From the NCBI GenBank assembly GCA_036703315.1, contig DATNPH010000087.1:133404-197403 (forward strand): a stretch of 64,000 bases of DNA, written 5' to 3'. Made by a program: the position numbers and the translations under genes. A model generated the notes under the pieces. The model was not told the origin of the DNA. It made no database searches and saw only the letters and a list, made by a program, of their open reading frames with translations. Positions 9,146-18,536 of this stretch are shown piece after piece. Within the stretch, counting starts at the first letter, position 1, and each line of letters starts with the position of its first letter. This DNA comes from DATNPH01 sp036703315. Its GTDB lineage: Bacteria > Cyanobacteriota > Cyanobacteriia > Cyanobacteriales > Coleofasciculaceae.

Positions 9146-9478
9146 TCAACTATACAACAATAATATTCAAATTTTATTCGAGTTAAGTAATTTTAAAAAT
9201 TATCTAGTACGGTGAATTTCACTCTCTCTTTTGCAAAGACCGACACTGGTAAAATCTAGAGCTACATAACTACCTATAGAAAGAATTGAAATTATTCCTT
9301 AGGAAGGGTTTACGTCTTTATTAGTTACAAGTCAGTAGCAATTACCTCCTTTGTTGAGACAGGAGCAGCAGTGTCAAGTATCCTGAAAATGGTGGTGACA
9401 GTCGCTGGCTACAATAAGAGCATATCGGCGCAAATTCTGCGTCCGGGGATTTACTATGCTTGCTGAAGGAACGCGGTT
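9146..9478. other. Intergenic region, likely der promoter
   Basis: About 330 nt of mixed composition between the ABC ATPase relic and der. It would have held the 5' end of the ABC gene but I find no recognisable coding remnant. No known motif identified. Confidence 0.35.
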
Positions 9479-10870
9479 ATGGTCTTGCCAATTGTTGCTG
9501 TTATTGGACGCCCGAATGTGGGCAAATCTTCTCTGGTCAATCGTTTGGCTGGCGTGACCGATGCGATTGTGCATGATCAGCCAGGAATGACACGCGATCG
9601 CACCTATCGTCCTGCCTTCTGGCAAGACCGCGAGTATCTTGTTGTTGATACGGGCGGCTTAGTCTTTGATGATGATACTGAGTTCTTGCCCTTAATTCGA
9701 GAACAGGCAATGGCAGCGTTGGCGGAAGCGAGTGCAGCAATATTTGTCGTGGATGGTCAGGAGGGACCAACGCCAGCCGATGAAGCGATCGCAGAATGGT
9801 TGCGTCAACAACCCGTACCCGTTCTCGTCGCTGTCAACAAATGCGAATCGCCCCAGCAAGGTCTTATCCAGGCAGCCGAGTTCTGGGAACTTGGCTTAGG
9901 CGAACCGTTCCCCGTCTCGGCTATCCATGGCGGTGGCACCGGCGAACTTCTTGATGAGCTAATTACCCACCTGCCAGCTAGCGGTACGATCCCCGAAATA
10001 CCTGAGATTAAAGTCGCCATTGTCGGACGCCCAAACGTCGGAAAGTCCAGCTTATTGAACGCTCTCACGGGTGAAAATCGCTCCATTGTTAGCCCGATCT
10101 CTGGCACCACTCGCGATGCCATTGATATGGTCGTGGAACGTCCTGGTAACTCGGAAAAAGACATTGAGAGCAAAACCTATCGCCTCATCGATACGGCTGG
10201 AATTCGCAAAAAGAAAAACGTTGAGTACGGGCCGGAATTCTTTGGGATTAATCGAGCCTTCAAAGCCATTCGCCGATCAGAGGTGGTTTTACTAGTGATT
10301 GATGCCATTGATGGGGTCACAGAGCAAGACCAAAAACTAGCAGGGCGAATTGCCGAAGATGGACGTGCCGCTATCATTGTGGTCAACAAGTGGGATGCAG
10401 TTGAAAAAGATTCCTACACGATCTACGAATACGAAAAACTTGTCAAAGAGCGACTAAATTTCATCGACTGGGCAGAAATGATTTTTGTCAGTGCCCTGAC
10501 TGGTCAAAGGGTAGAAAAGATTCTCGATTTAGTAGACACCGCTGCTGAACAGCACCAGCGACGTGTGACGACCGCAGTGATTAATGAAGTGCTCAAAGAA
10601 GCCCTTAGCTGGCACACTCCCCCCGTTAGTCGCGGTGGGCGTCAAGGCAAAATTTACTACGGCACCCAGGTTAAAAGCAATCCGCCGACAATTGCCCTGT
10701 TTGTCAACGACCCGAAGCGCTTTAATGAAAACTATCGCCGCTACATCGAGCGTCAGTTCCGTCAACAGTTAGGCTTCACAGGGACGCCACTGCGTCTACT
10801 GTGGCGCGGCAAAAAAACCCGTGAAGCCGAAGATTCTCAAGTTACGGCTAATCGAGCTACTCGCGTTTAA
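9479..10870 (+). CDS. der: Ribosome-assembly GTPase Der (EngA)
   Basis: 463 aa, near usual length. Two tandem G domains, each with P-loop GRPNVGKSSL (near residues 9-18 and 179-188), switch II DTGG / DTAGIRKK, and NKCE / NKWD base-recognition motifs, followed by the C-terminal KH-like domain (RGGRQGKIYYGTQV, PxxIALFVNDPKRF). Der binds 50S precursors and is needed for their maturation. Start ATG follows GGAACGCGGTT. The cobalt/ECF-type permease follows after a short heptamer-repeat spacer. Confidence 0.97.
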   Translation: MVLPIVAVIGRPNVGKSSLVNRLAGVTDAIVHDQPGMTRDRTYRPAFWQDREYLVVDTGGLVFDDDTEFLPLIREQAMAALAEASAAIFVVDGQEGPTPADEAIAEWLRQQPVPVLVAVNKCESPQQGLIQAAEFWELGLGEPFPVSAIHGGGTGELLDELITHLPASGTIPEIPEIKVAIVGRPNVGKSSLLNALTGENRSIVSPISGTTRDAIDMVVERPGNSEKDIESKTYRLIDTAGIRKKKNVEYGPEFFGINRAFKAIRRSEVVLLVIDAIDGVTEQDQKLAGRIAEDGRAAIIVVNKWDAVEKDSYTIYEYEKLVKERLNFIDWAEMIFVSALTGQRVEKILDLVDTAAEQHQRRVTTAVINEVLKEALSWHTPPVSRGGRQGKIYYGTQVKSNPPTIALFVNDPKRFNENYRRYIERQFRQQLGFTGTPLRLLWRGKKTREAEDSQVTANRATRV

Positions 10871-10934
10871 TGGCTAATGGCTAATAGCAATGAACAATGA
10901 ACAATGAACAATTAGCAATTAGCAATAACCAATA
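10871..10934 (+). repeat. Short tandemly repeated heptamers (AATGAAC / TGGCTAA)
   Basis: The spacer after der is built from repeats: TGGCTAATGGCTAATAGC, then three AATGAAC copies, then AATTAGCAATTAGCAATAACC. Such short tandem repeats are frequent between genes of filamentous cyanobacteria. Confidence 0.7.
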
Positions 10935-11825
10935 ATGGATTTACTGCGATCGCTACCCCTAGGGCTGTACCTGGAACAACCAGTGACCTGGCTACATCAT
11001 CTAGACTCTAGGGTAAAATTCTTCTGGCTTATGAGCTTTCTAGCGGCTCCCCTATTGGCGAATCCTTACTGCCGTGTAGCGCTAGTCGCTCTGTTGATTC
11101 TGCTGACCCTCTCGGCGGCAATTCCATTACGTGTATGGCGTCAGCAAATGGGTTGGCTGCTGATGGTGAGTTTTTTCGTCTTGATTGTTGCCTTGTTTGC
11201 CCCTGATGGCATGAATGTCAGCCACCAACCGAGAGTTCCAGCTGATAATCTGGCTTTGCCCCAGCCAACCGACTACCGATACGTGTTGTTTCCGTTTAAC
11301 AAGGGACTACTCAACCTAACCATTACTCGTCGGTCTTTGGATCTCGCCATTCGCGTCAGTACGCTGCTATTTACTGTGGTCTACAGTAGTACCCTGTATC
11401 TACTCACAACAGCACCAGAAGAAATTACGGCGGGTTTAGAAAGCTTAATGCGACCCTTACGGCGTCTGAACGTGCCCGTGACCGAAATTGCCCTCACCCT
11501 AACTCTTTCGCTGCGATTCATTCCCCTAGTCCTTGAAGAAGTACAAAATTTGATTCGCTCTGTACGGACTCGTGCAATCAACTGGCAAAAGCTGGGTATT
11601 CGCAAAAGCCTGCAAGTGTGGTTAATGATTGCGGAACGGCTGCTCGAAAATCTTCTGCTACGAGCTGAGCAAATTGCTAGCGCCATGACGGTACGGGGCT
11701 TCACCAGTCCCAATGAGCATCGGGTGCAGTGGCATCAGTTGCGCCTGCATTGGGGCGATTGGGTGGCATTGGGAAGTTTGCTCGTGTTTTGGGGAGCACG
11801 ACTGGCATGGGGGGGAATAGTGTAG
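10935..11825 (+). CDS. EcfT/CbiQ-family transporter transmembrane protein
   Basis: 296 aa. The N-terminus TWLHHLDSRVKFFWL is the typical CbiQ/EcfT opening, followed by several hydrophobic helices (about 28-50, 55-90, 120-160, 270-290) and the cytoplasmic coupling region with ALTLTLSLRFIPLVLEE and two Arg-containing motifs (SVRTRAINW, SAMTVRGF) that contact the ATPase. It is the T component of an energy-coupling-factor importer for a metal or vitamin; A and S components are not nearby, so the substrate is unknown. Lies 64 nt after der. Confidence 0.85.
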   Translation: MDLLRSLPLGLYLEQPVTWLHHLDSRVKFFWLMSFLAAPLLANPYCRVALVALLILLTLSAAIPLRVWRQQMGWLLMVSFFVLIVALFAPDGMNVSHQPRVPADNLALPQPTDYRYVLFPFNKGLLNLTITRRSLDLAIRVSTLLFTVVYSSTLYLLTTAPEEITAGLESLMRPLRRLNVPVTEIALTLTLSLRFIPLVLEEVQNLIRSVRTRAINWQKLGIRKSLQVWLMIAERLLENLLLRAEQIASAMTVRGFTSPNEHRVQWHQLRLHWGDWVALGSLLVFWGARLAWGGIV

Positions 11826-11959
11826 CTGTTTGATCCCTAAGATAGCAAGAGCATTAAGTCCGCTCCCCCTTGAAGTAATGTACTATGCGCCCTGAACAGC
11901 GACATTCCTTCCAGATCTAAAGAGACTCGGCTTCCTGCCGTCCTTTTTGTGAAGTATTC

Positions 11960-12460
11960 TTGGCGAAGGTGGTAAAATTTTGAACAAGGAGCAAAAATCG
12001 CAGCTTCTAAAATAAAAAACTAAAGCGTGACCTCTCTCGGTGTGAGCCAGTGGATGCCTCTACCCAGCAGTGGGATAGTAATAATGTAAGAAACTGGAAA
12101 CCGAAATAAGGATCGCCCACTTTCTTCAAATCTAAAAGCCACATATGACAGCCCTGGAACGTAGGGAAATCTCGCCTGTAGAGGAAAGCTGGTTACAGCT
12201 GTGAGGTTAGCGAACAGAGGTGCTCTCTTCGCCTAGCATGAACACTCAACAGCGATGTTGAGAAGCCAGCCCCATAATCTTTGATGTAAGTGACTGGAGA
12301 ACGCAACGAGACAGAAACTGTTTCTGTTTATCGGGTTGCAGCGGCTCGAGAACCTTTAAACATCAGTTTCTGCAGCGCATACATACTCCTTGCAGAGCAA
12401 CAGGGCTTTGAGTGTCTTTAGCCAGCAGGTTAGGATTCCCTGACAATAGCTTTGGGATTG
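11960..12460 (+). ncRNA. Possible group II intron domain I remnant
   Basis: Non-coding stretch in the 830-nt gap between ecfT and pipX. From GCGTGACC at about 12026 it continues GGTGTGAGCCAGTGGATGCC, GAAACTGGAAACCG, ACATATGACAGCCCTGG, GGTTAGCGAACAGAGGTGC and CCTAGCATGAACACTCAA, an order I associate from memory with the 5' (domain I) part of cyanobacterial group II introns. No intron-encoded reverse transcriptase and no domain V hairpin are visible, so at best it is a 5' fragment. It lacks RNase P and tmRNA hallmarks. Boundaries are approximate; a covariance-model scan would decide. Confidence 0.4.
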
Positions 12461-12621
12461 GTGATTGGATTTATTGACGATCATGGGGCGTCATAATAAT
12501 TTAGATGTTTTTACTTGTTTAATGAAGACCTAGGCACTCCGTAAATACCGAATCAAGCTATTATCTGCATAACTTGAACCGGACTCAGCGGTTGTGCCCT
12601 TCGAGTTACTCCTCCTAACTA

Positions 12622-12638
12622 ATCCCCTTCCTGGGGAT
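12622..12638 (+). promoter_or_regulatory. Hairpin just upstream of pipX
   Basis: ATCCCC-TTCCT-GGGGAT is a perfect 6-bp stem with a 5-nt loop ending 17 nt before the pipX ATG at 12656. It has no U-tract, so it is more likely part of the pipX 5' leader than a terminator. Confidence 0.4.
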
Positions 12639-12655
12639 GGGTATTTGTAGCATGG

Positions 12656-12931
12656 ATGTTGATGAACAGCGAAACCTACCTGAATCACCCAACGTTTGGT
12701 CTGCTTTTTCGAGTTTGTATGGTTGAAGACGGCCAGGAATTGTTCACCACCCTCTATGCCCAGCGCCTATTTTTTGTGGTGACAACTACTCCTAATGGCC
12801 TTGCCTTTGAACCAATTAGTCGTTCAGATGCGCGTCTTTTAGTGGAAAATCGCCTGCGTCTGCTCCGTCGCACTGGTTCATCTAACGACTATGAGCAGCT
12901 TCAGCATGTCCATAAGAAAACCTTCCAATGA
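12656..12931 (+). CDS. pipX: PII-interacting protein X (NtcA coactivator)
   Basis: 91 aa, matching PipX length (about 89). YLNHPTFGLLFRVC, the Tudor-like N-terminal domain with LFTTLYAQRLFFVV, and the C-terminal helices NRLRLLRR are characteristic. PipX bridges nitrogen sensor PII and regulator NtcA, stabilising active NtcA under nitrogen limitation. Start ATG at 12656 or in-frame ATG at 12662. The stop overlaps the next gene as ATGA, so pipX and pipY are translationally coupled. Confidence 0.95.
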   Translation: MLMNSETYLNHPTFGLLFRVCMVEDGQELFTTLYAQRLFFVVTTTPNGLAFEPISRSDARLLVENRLRLLRRTGSSNDYEQLQHVHKKTFQ

Positions 12932-13608
12932 CAGGCTCAATTGCAGAACGGATTACCAATATTCGTCAACAGCTACCGGCTAGCGTCCGACTGCTTGCTG
13001 TCACCAAACAGGTGCCAGTCGAAGCCATGCGAGAGGCTTATTGTGCTGGCATTCGGGATTTTGGAGAGAGCCGTATTCAAGAAGCAGAAGGAAAACTTGC
13101 CCAACTTCGTGATTTACCCGACCTTAACTGGCATCTAATTGGGCATCTACAGACTAATAAAGCTAAAAAAGCCTTAGAACTATTTCAATGGATTCATTCT
13201 TGTGACAATTTAAAGTTAGCCCAGCGACTAAATCGATTAGCCGCTGAGCTGTCTGTGAAACCAAAAATCTGCCTCCAAGTCAAAATCGTGCCAGACCCTA
13301 ATAAATATGGTTGGACAATACCAGAATTGCTAGCCGACTTACCAGAACTTGATCGGTACGACGCGCTGAGTATTCAAGGGTTAATGACCATCCTCCCACT
13401 TGGGTTATCCAAACAAGAGAGTCTGGAAGTCTTTGAGCGTACCCGTGAATTGGCCGAAAAAATTAAGCAACAAAATTGGTCGAATCTTCAAATGCAGGAA
13501 CTGTCAATGGGAATGTCCAGCGATTACCCTCTTGCCATACAGGCTGGTGCTACTATGGTGCGACTAGGGCAAATTCTTTTTGGTGAACGGACAGAGACTG
13601 GAAGCTAG
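12928..13608 (+). CDS. pipY: Pyridoxal-phosphate homeostasis protein PipY (YggS/PLPBP family)
   Basis: 226 aa. Fold-type III PLP-binding motifs: LLAVTKQVP with the PLP-binding Lys, DFGESRIQEA, LNWHLIGHLQTNK, GLMTILPLG and SMGMSSDYPLAIQAGATMVRLGQILFG. The family balances vitamin B6 and amino/keto acid pools without known enzymatic activity. ATGA overlap with pipX matches the conserved cyanobacterial pipX-pipY operon. Confidence 0.95.
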   Translation: MTGSIAERITNIRQQLPASVRLLAVTKQVPVEAMREAYCAGIRDFGESRIQEAEGKLAQLRDLPDLNWHLIGHLQTNKAKKALELFQWIHSCDNLKLAQRLNRLAAELSVKPKICLQVKIVPDPNKYGWTIPELLADLPELDRYDALSIQGLMTILPLGLSKQESLEVFERTRELAEKIKQQNWSNLQMQELSMGMSSDYPLAIQAGATMVRLGQILFGERTETGS

Positions 13609-14030
13609 TTTCAGTCTGCGAGGTTGAGAACCCAGGGAAATTTTTCCGAGATATCCTAGAAAACTTCTCCTTCCACAACTTTGGAAGTTTCCCCAGTGAG
13701 CGAACTCGATACCTCAGTTTTGTCAAGGGGAGTCAAGGCATGGGATAACATATTGGCAACGTAACTTTATGATAGGTAATGTCGCCTTTAAATTGACTTG
13801 GCGTTTGCTTGCAGTGTATTTGTAGGACTATCTGGTTTCCGGAGGCTGATGTATACTTTTGATTTATTTTGAAACCCTACCACGGTTAGAAGTGTTAGTA
13901 GGCCGAGCATAAGAGAGCCATTTTCCGCTCTGTTTTAATCTAAAAAAGCATCGTTTGAAGATTAGGGCCTTAAAGGCAACCGCTCATCAGGTTTTTAGCA
14001 TCGAACTGAAGTTGTGATGGAGAGTAAAGG
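13609..14030. other. Intergenic region upstream of sepF
   Basis: About 420 nt between pipY and sepF without a supportable reading frame. It presumably holds the sepF promoter and leader; no specific box or RNA motif was recognised. Confidence 0.4.
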
Positions 14031-14630
14031 ATGAACAACATATTTAACAAGCTACGAGATTTCGTAGGCCTCAATGAGCCAGTGGAATACGATTACGAGT
14101 ACGAGGACGATGGGGATACCTACCAAAATCTCTATCAGCAAGAGCAGCAAGTGCAAGCGCCACCACCACCGACTCCAGAGGAAGAACGTCCGGCACGCCG
14201 TCGTGTTCGTGAGCGCACAAGTGTAGGATCAGAAGCAGGAATGGGAACAACTTCGATGAATAACGTGATTGGGATGCCTGGAGCTGTCAATGGAATTTCC
14301 GAAGTAGCGGTAATTGAGCCTCGCTCATTTGAAGAAATGCCGCAGGTCATTCAAGCGCTGCGGGAGCGTAAGTCTGTTGTCTTAAATTTGACAATTATGG
14401 ATCCAGACCAAGCGCAACGCGCAGTGGACTTTGTTGCAGGTGGCACCTACGCTATTGATGGTCATCAAGAGCGGATTGGCGAAAGTATATTCTTATTTAC
14501 ACCAAGCTGTGTTCAGGTCAGCACACAGACTGGTGTTGTTCACGAAGTGTCTTCGACGCAGATGCGTACTCCTCGTCCATCAGCTCCTGCTCCAGCTTGG
14601 GCGTCTGAACAGGAGCGGATGGCTCAGTAA
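14031..14630 (+). CDS. sepF: Cell division protein SepF (Cdv2/Ftn6-associated FtsZ anchor)
   Basis: 199 aa. N-terminal amphipathic start MNNIFNKLRDFVGL (membrane-binding helix), an acidic, Pro-rich linker (about 20-75), then the DUF552 core: VIEPRSFEEMPQVIQALRERKSVVLNL, DPDQAQRAVDFVAGG, GESIFLFTPSCV. SepF links FtsZ filaments to the membrane at the division ring. RBS-like AGTAAAGG precedes the ATG. Position before proC is conserved in cyanobacteria. Confidence 0.95.
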   Translation: MNNIFNKLRDFVGLNEPVEYDYEYEDDGDTYQNLYQQEQQVQAPPPPTPEEERPARRRVRERTSVGSEAGMGTTSMNNVIGMPGAVNGISEVAVIEPRSFEEMPQVIQALRERKSVVLNLTIMDPDQAQRAVDFVAGGTYAIDGHQERIGESIFLFTPSCVQVSTQTGVVHEVSSTQMRTPRPSAPAPAWASEQERMAQ

Positions 14631-14711
14631 TGATTTGAAATTTGTGATTTTAGATTGGGTCGAGCATCCAAAATCCAAAATCCAAAATTTTCTTACTAAA
14701 GAGGTGCTGGG

Positions 14712-15548
14712 GTGTCTATTAAGCTTGGCGTAATTGGTGGTGGGGTAATGGGAGAAGCACTGCTATCCCGCCTAATTGCTCAAAAGCTTTATCGTCCTGA
14801 TGAGATTGTGGTGAGTGAGCCACAAGCGCCCCGGCGTGAATTTTTCGTACAGAAATATGGTGTCAAAGTAACTGCTGATAATAGAGCAGCGGCGGCATCG
14901 GATGTCTTATTGTTGGCGATTAAACCTCAGGTGTTTAATGCGGTAGCAACCGAGCTGACACAGGCAGATGCTGGCACCATCAGGTTGCAAGAGCATCGAC
15001 CGCTAGTGGTTTCGATTTTAGCGGGTGTCTCTTTGAGCCAGCTAGAAGCAGCGTTTGGGCATCAACCCGTTATTCGGGCGATGCCCAACACTCCAGCAAC
15101 GGTAGGGGCAGGAGTTACTGCGATCGCACCCGGTAAAGCCGTTAAGCCCAACCACATCGAGCAGGCAACGGCAATCTTTCAGTCCGTGGGAGAAGTGGTA
15201 GAGGTGCCGGAACACTTGATGGATGCCGTGACTGGGCTATCGGGTTCAGGACCAGCTTATGTGGCTATTATGATTGAAGCGTTGGCGGATGGCGGCGTAG
15301 CCGCAGGATTACCAAGAGCGATCGCCTCGAAGTTAGCGCTTTCTACCGTACTAGGGACAGCTCAGCTTTTGCAGGAAACAGAACTACACCCCGCTGAACT
15401 TAAAGACCGTGTTACTAGTCCTGGTGGAACTACCATTGCGGGGATCACCCAGTTGGAGAGGGCTGGTTTCCGCTCAGCCGTAATTGAAGCCGTGCTAGCA
15501 GCCAAGGAGCGCTCTCAACAGTTAGGTCAACTGAAGGCTGAAGGTTGA
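14712..15548 (+). CDS. proC: Pyrroline-5-carboxylate reductase
   Basis: 278 aa from a GTG start preceded by GAGGTG. N-terminal Rossmann motif LGVIGGGVMGEALLSRL, then SILAGVSLSQLEAAF, VIRAMPNTPATVGAGVTAI, and the family signature near the C-terminus SPGGTTIAGITQLERAGFR. Last step of proline synthesis, NAD(P)H-dependent. The tail ends in a TGAAGG-type short repeat that extends past the stop. Confidence 0.96.
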   Translation: MSIKLGVIGGGVMGEALLSRLIAQKLYRPDEIVVSEPQAPRREFFVQKYGVKVTADNRAAAASDVLLLAIKPQVFNAVATELTQADAGTIRLQEHRPLVVSILAGVSLSQLEAAFGHQPVIRAMPNTPATVGAGVTAIAPGKAVKPNHIEQATAIFQSVGEVVEVPEHLMDAVTGLSGSGPAYVAIMIEALADGGVAAGLPRAIASKLALSTVLGTAQLLQETELHPAELKDRVTSPGGTTIAGITQLERAGFRSAVIEAVLAAKERSQQLGQLKAEG

Positions 15549-15637
15549 AGGCTGAAATATAAAGGCTTAAGTTGGAACTCCACAGATACGTCTTGCATCC
15601 AAGCTTGTCAAAGACAAACTTTTTCCTGCCCCACCGT

Positions 15638-17662
15638 TCATATTTCCTTAGTTGTAACGTGGTTATTCAATGGCAGTGTGATAGTAAACGTAGTACCTAC
15701 TCCAACTTCACTATCCACAGCCATTTGACCACCATGTAAGTCCACAGAATTTTTAACGATTGTTAGCCCCAAGCCAGTTCCAGAGATAGCGCCAACATTA
15801 CTACCCCGGTAGAAAGACTCAAACAAGTACTGTAGGTCTTCTTTAGGAATGCCGATGCCTTGGTCTTGGATGCGAAAAACCGCTTGCCTTTGGTCGTAAA
15901 CTAAGTCAAATTTGACTGTACTGCCTTGAGATGAATACTTAATGGCGTTTGAGAGTAAATTGCTGATGATGTATCTCAGCAATTTTTCGTCCATGTAGGC
16001 AGCTGTTATACAGATACACTCTTGATCCGTAAGTGTCCAGTGTCCTTGACTAGTAAATACCAGCTTGTGCTGGTTACCTATTGTCGGTTGCAGCTCTTCA
16101 ATCAGCTCTTGGCAGAATTTATCCAAATCCAACAAGGAAGGGTTAAATTCCTGTTTTCCCGCTTCGATTTTGCTAATTGTCAGAACGTCATTAACTAACT
16201 GGGCTAAAATTCGAGTGCTAGTTTGAATGCGACGGTAGTGGTTAAGTTTTTGCTCCTCTGTGAACTTCTGAGTATAACGTTCGAGTAGTTCAGCTGAGGA
16301 CAAAATAGTCGCCAAGGGAGTGCGGTACTCGTGGGAAACCATGGCAGTGAAACGGGATTTAATTTCGTTGAGTTCTCTTTCTGCTTCCAGAGCATTACAA
16401 AGCTCTTCTTCTGCTTGCTTGTACTTGGTAATATCCTCCATGGTGGCGAGGTGACGAAGCATATTTCCCTGTGCGTCAAATATCGTGATCGGTTTCAATC
16501 GAGCCAGAAACCTCTCTCCATTTTTCTTGGTAAACCAGAGTTCTATATGTTCTTTTTCTCCCGACATAGCCTTTATAAATTCCTTGTTAATCTCCTCTAA
16601 ATCGGCTAAGTCCCAATAGGGATAGGGAGGTTTTTGACCTACGAGTTCTGCCTCTGAATAACCACAAATTTTCTCATAGGCTGGATTAACTAATAATATC
16701 TTTCCAATTTCATCAGTTGTAATAATGCCAATCGGCACATTTTTAATTAAAGCAAATAGTAATTCTTTTTCTTGAGATAAAGCTTCCTCTGCTCGCTTAC
16801 TATCAGTTAGATCACGCACGAAAACACAATTGTACTCTCTATCGTTGAATTCAAAATAATTTACTGTGATTTCAACAGGAAATCGTCGGTTATCTTTTGT
16901 CTTTTTAACTGACTCAAAGCTAAAAGAACGACGGCGCTTGACTTCTTGCCAGTGTTCCGACCAGACTTCCGAGGGAAAGTCGGGAGTGACGTCTGCAACG
17001 CTCATTGTGAGCAACTCTTCGCGAGAATAGCCCAAGAGTTGGCAGGCTACATTGTTGACGTAGAGAAATTGTCCCTGTTTCCCAACTAAGTAAGCCATTA
17101 TGGCAGAGCGATCTAAGGACAGCTGCGTCAGCCGCAGAAAATCCTCGCTCCATTCATGTTCCTTCTCTTCAACTTGAGTTCGCTGATTCGCCTGGTGTAG
17201 TTGTGTAGCTGCTGTCTCAACTGAGGTTGCTATTGCTTGATTAAATGGCTTCGAGAGTGTCTCTATCTGCCTAAGGTTGCTAATATCCTGAGACGAGCCG
17301 ATGATTCGTGAAATTGTTCCATCAGGTTCAAGCTTAGGGAATAGTGTTGTCAGCAAGGTGCATCTGACATTTGCAATCTCAAAGGATTCCTCATAACTGA
17401 TAGGTTGCTGTTGTTCTAGACACCGACTGTAGTTTGCACAAAATTTGTCCGCCATATCTGGCGGGAAGCACTCGTGCGGACATAATCCTGCCAGGTTAGC
17501 TTGGGAAATACGCAACATCCGTGCATAAGCAGGATTATTGATTACAAAGCGATAGGTTATTGCCTCTGGTTCGCCCCTGCCAAGTGACTGGACATCCACA
17601 ACGAAAATGCCAGTGGCTATACTATGGAACACCTGCTGCAACAGAGTCTCGCTTTCTTTCAT
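15638..17662 (-). CDS. Multi-PAS sensor histidine kinase (cytosolic)
   Basis: 674 aa without membrane segments. At least three PAS regions (about 5-130, 185-300, 305-420; for example YVNNVACQLLGYSREEL and LVNPAYEKICGYSEAEL), then HisKA with the phospho-acceptor His in MVSHEYRTPLATI near residue 443, and HATPase_c (SNLLSNAIKYSSQG, DQGIGIP, SGTGLGLTIVKN). PAS-associated C-terminal motifs such as ITVNYFEFNDREYNCVFVRDL are present. The signal is unknown; no response regulator is adjacent, so the partner is encoded elsewhere. Convergent with proC. Confidence 0.92.
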   Translation of the reverse strand: MKESETLLQQVFHSIATGIFVVDVQSLGRGEPEAITYRFVINNPAYARMLRISQANLAGLCPHECFPPDMADKFCANYSRCLEQQQPISYEESFEIANVRCTLLTTLFPKLEPDGTISRIIGSSQDISNLRQIETLSKPFNQAIATSVETAATQLHQANQRTQVEEKEHEWSEDFLRLTQLSLDRSAIMAYLVGKQGQFLYVNNVACQLLGYSREELLTMSVADVTPDFPSEVWSEHWQEVKRRRSFSFESVKKTKDNRRFPVEITVNYFEFNDREYNCVFVRDLTDSKRAEEALSQEKELLFALIKNVPIGIITTDEIGKILLVNPAYEKICGYSEAELVGQKPPYPYWDLADLEEINKEFIKAMSGEKEHIELWFTKKNGERFLARLKPITIFDAQGNMLRHLATMEDITKYKQAEEELCNALEAERELNEIKSRFTAMVSHEYRTPLATILSSAELLERYTQKFTEEQKLNHYRRIQTSTRILAQLVNDVLTISKIEAGKQEFNPSLLDLDKFCQELIEELQPTIGNQHKLVFTSQGHWTLTDQECICITAAYMDEKLLRYIISNLLSNAIKYSSQGSTVKFDLVYDQRQAVFRIQDQGIGIPKEDLQYLFESFYRGSNVGAISGTGLGLTIVKNSVDLHGGQMAVDSEVGVGTTFTITLPLNNHVTTKEI

Positions 17663-17760
17663 TGGTTTTCTTGGTGCGGTGCTAAACTCTCCGATCTAAA
17701 GCTTCTTGGTAATCTTACCGAGTCAATATCTCTGGGTTATGTTTGGATGATTAATAATGG

Positions 17761-18426
17761 CTAATTGCTGTTAGCTTCTTGCGGCAATGGTTGTCCCAGT
17801 CGAGGCTCGGTACCGGCGAAGATACGCTCAATGTTACTGCGGTGTCTTACTATAACGTACAAGCCCGCAACACCAGCAAATAGCTGGTAGGGTAGTGGTT
17901 GCCCCAGGAAAATCATCAGGAACGAAACAGCGATCGCACCTGCAATTGAACCGAGTGAGACGATACGCGACAGTGCCAGCACTACGGCAAAAACCCCTAG
18001 TGTTCCTAGACCCACCTGCCAAGACATGGCGAGTAAGACGCCTAAACCCGTTGCCACGGACTTCCCCCCGGTGAAGTTAATCCAGATTGATTTGCTGTGC
18101 CCCAGAAGTGCGGCAAAGGCGGATAAAGCTACTAACCAAGGTTGCCAAGTAGAGGGAATCACTGAGATCCCTCCTAGGGCATAGAAAGCATTAACAAGAG
18201 CGATCGCACCAACTCCTTTTAAGGCATCAACCAGTAAAACCATCAGTGCTGGTCCCTTTCCCAGTGTCCTCAGCACGTTGGTCGCTCCCGTAGAGCCCGA
18301 TCCCTGTTCCCGAATATCAACTCCCTTGAGTAGGCGTCCTGCCAGATAACCTGTGGGGATAGAGCCTAGCAAATAAGCGGCTATTAACAGTAGTCCACTC
18401 AATGTCAACTCAAGTATCATTGGCAT
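17761..18426 (-). CDS. plsY: Glycerol-3-phosphate acyltransferase PlsY
   Basis: 221 aa, polytopic. Family motifs: YLLGSIPTGYLAGRLLKGVDIREQGSGSTGATNVLRTLG (motif 1, given in part), GHSKSIWINFTGGKSVATGLG (motif 2 region), and the C-terminal VRHRSNIERIFAGTEPRLG. It transfers acyl groups from acyl-phosphate to glycerol-3-phosphate in the first step of membrane phospholipid and glycolipid synthesis. Lies downstream of DUF3086, DUF3119 and mlaE-type genes on the same strand, a lipid-related neighbourhood. Confidence 0.95.
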   Translation of the reverse strand: MPMILELTLSGLLLIAAYLLGSIPTGYLAGRLLKGVDIREQGSGSTGATNVLRTLGKGPALMVLLVDALKGVGAIALVNAFYALGGISVIPSTWQPWLVALSAFAALLGHSKSIWINFTGGKSVATGLGVLLAMSWQVGLGTLGVFAVVLALSRIVSLGSIAGAIAVSFLMIFLGQPLPYQLFAGVAGLYVIVRHRSNIERIFAGTEPRLGQPLPQEANSN

Positions 18427-18536
18427 ACCTCCTCAATTAGTTTTAGTAATTAGCTTGAGTGACTGATGCGTTGGCTTGTCTTGCCATGGACTTGCCAACT
18501 CCAGCAATTAATCAAAACTAACCGATAATAGCTAAT

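Noticed and set aside
11826..12655. RNase P RNA or tmRNA in the large gap
   Set aside because: The RNase P signature around GAGGAAAGTCC and the tmRNA tag-coding sequence are not present; only a vague GAGGAAAG match at about 12181.
12941..13138. 65-codon plus-strand ORF inside pipY
   Set aside because: Alternative frame of a strongly supported gene.
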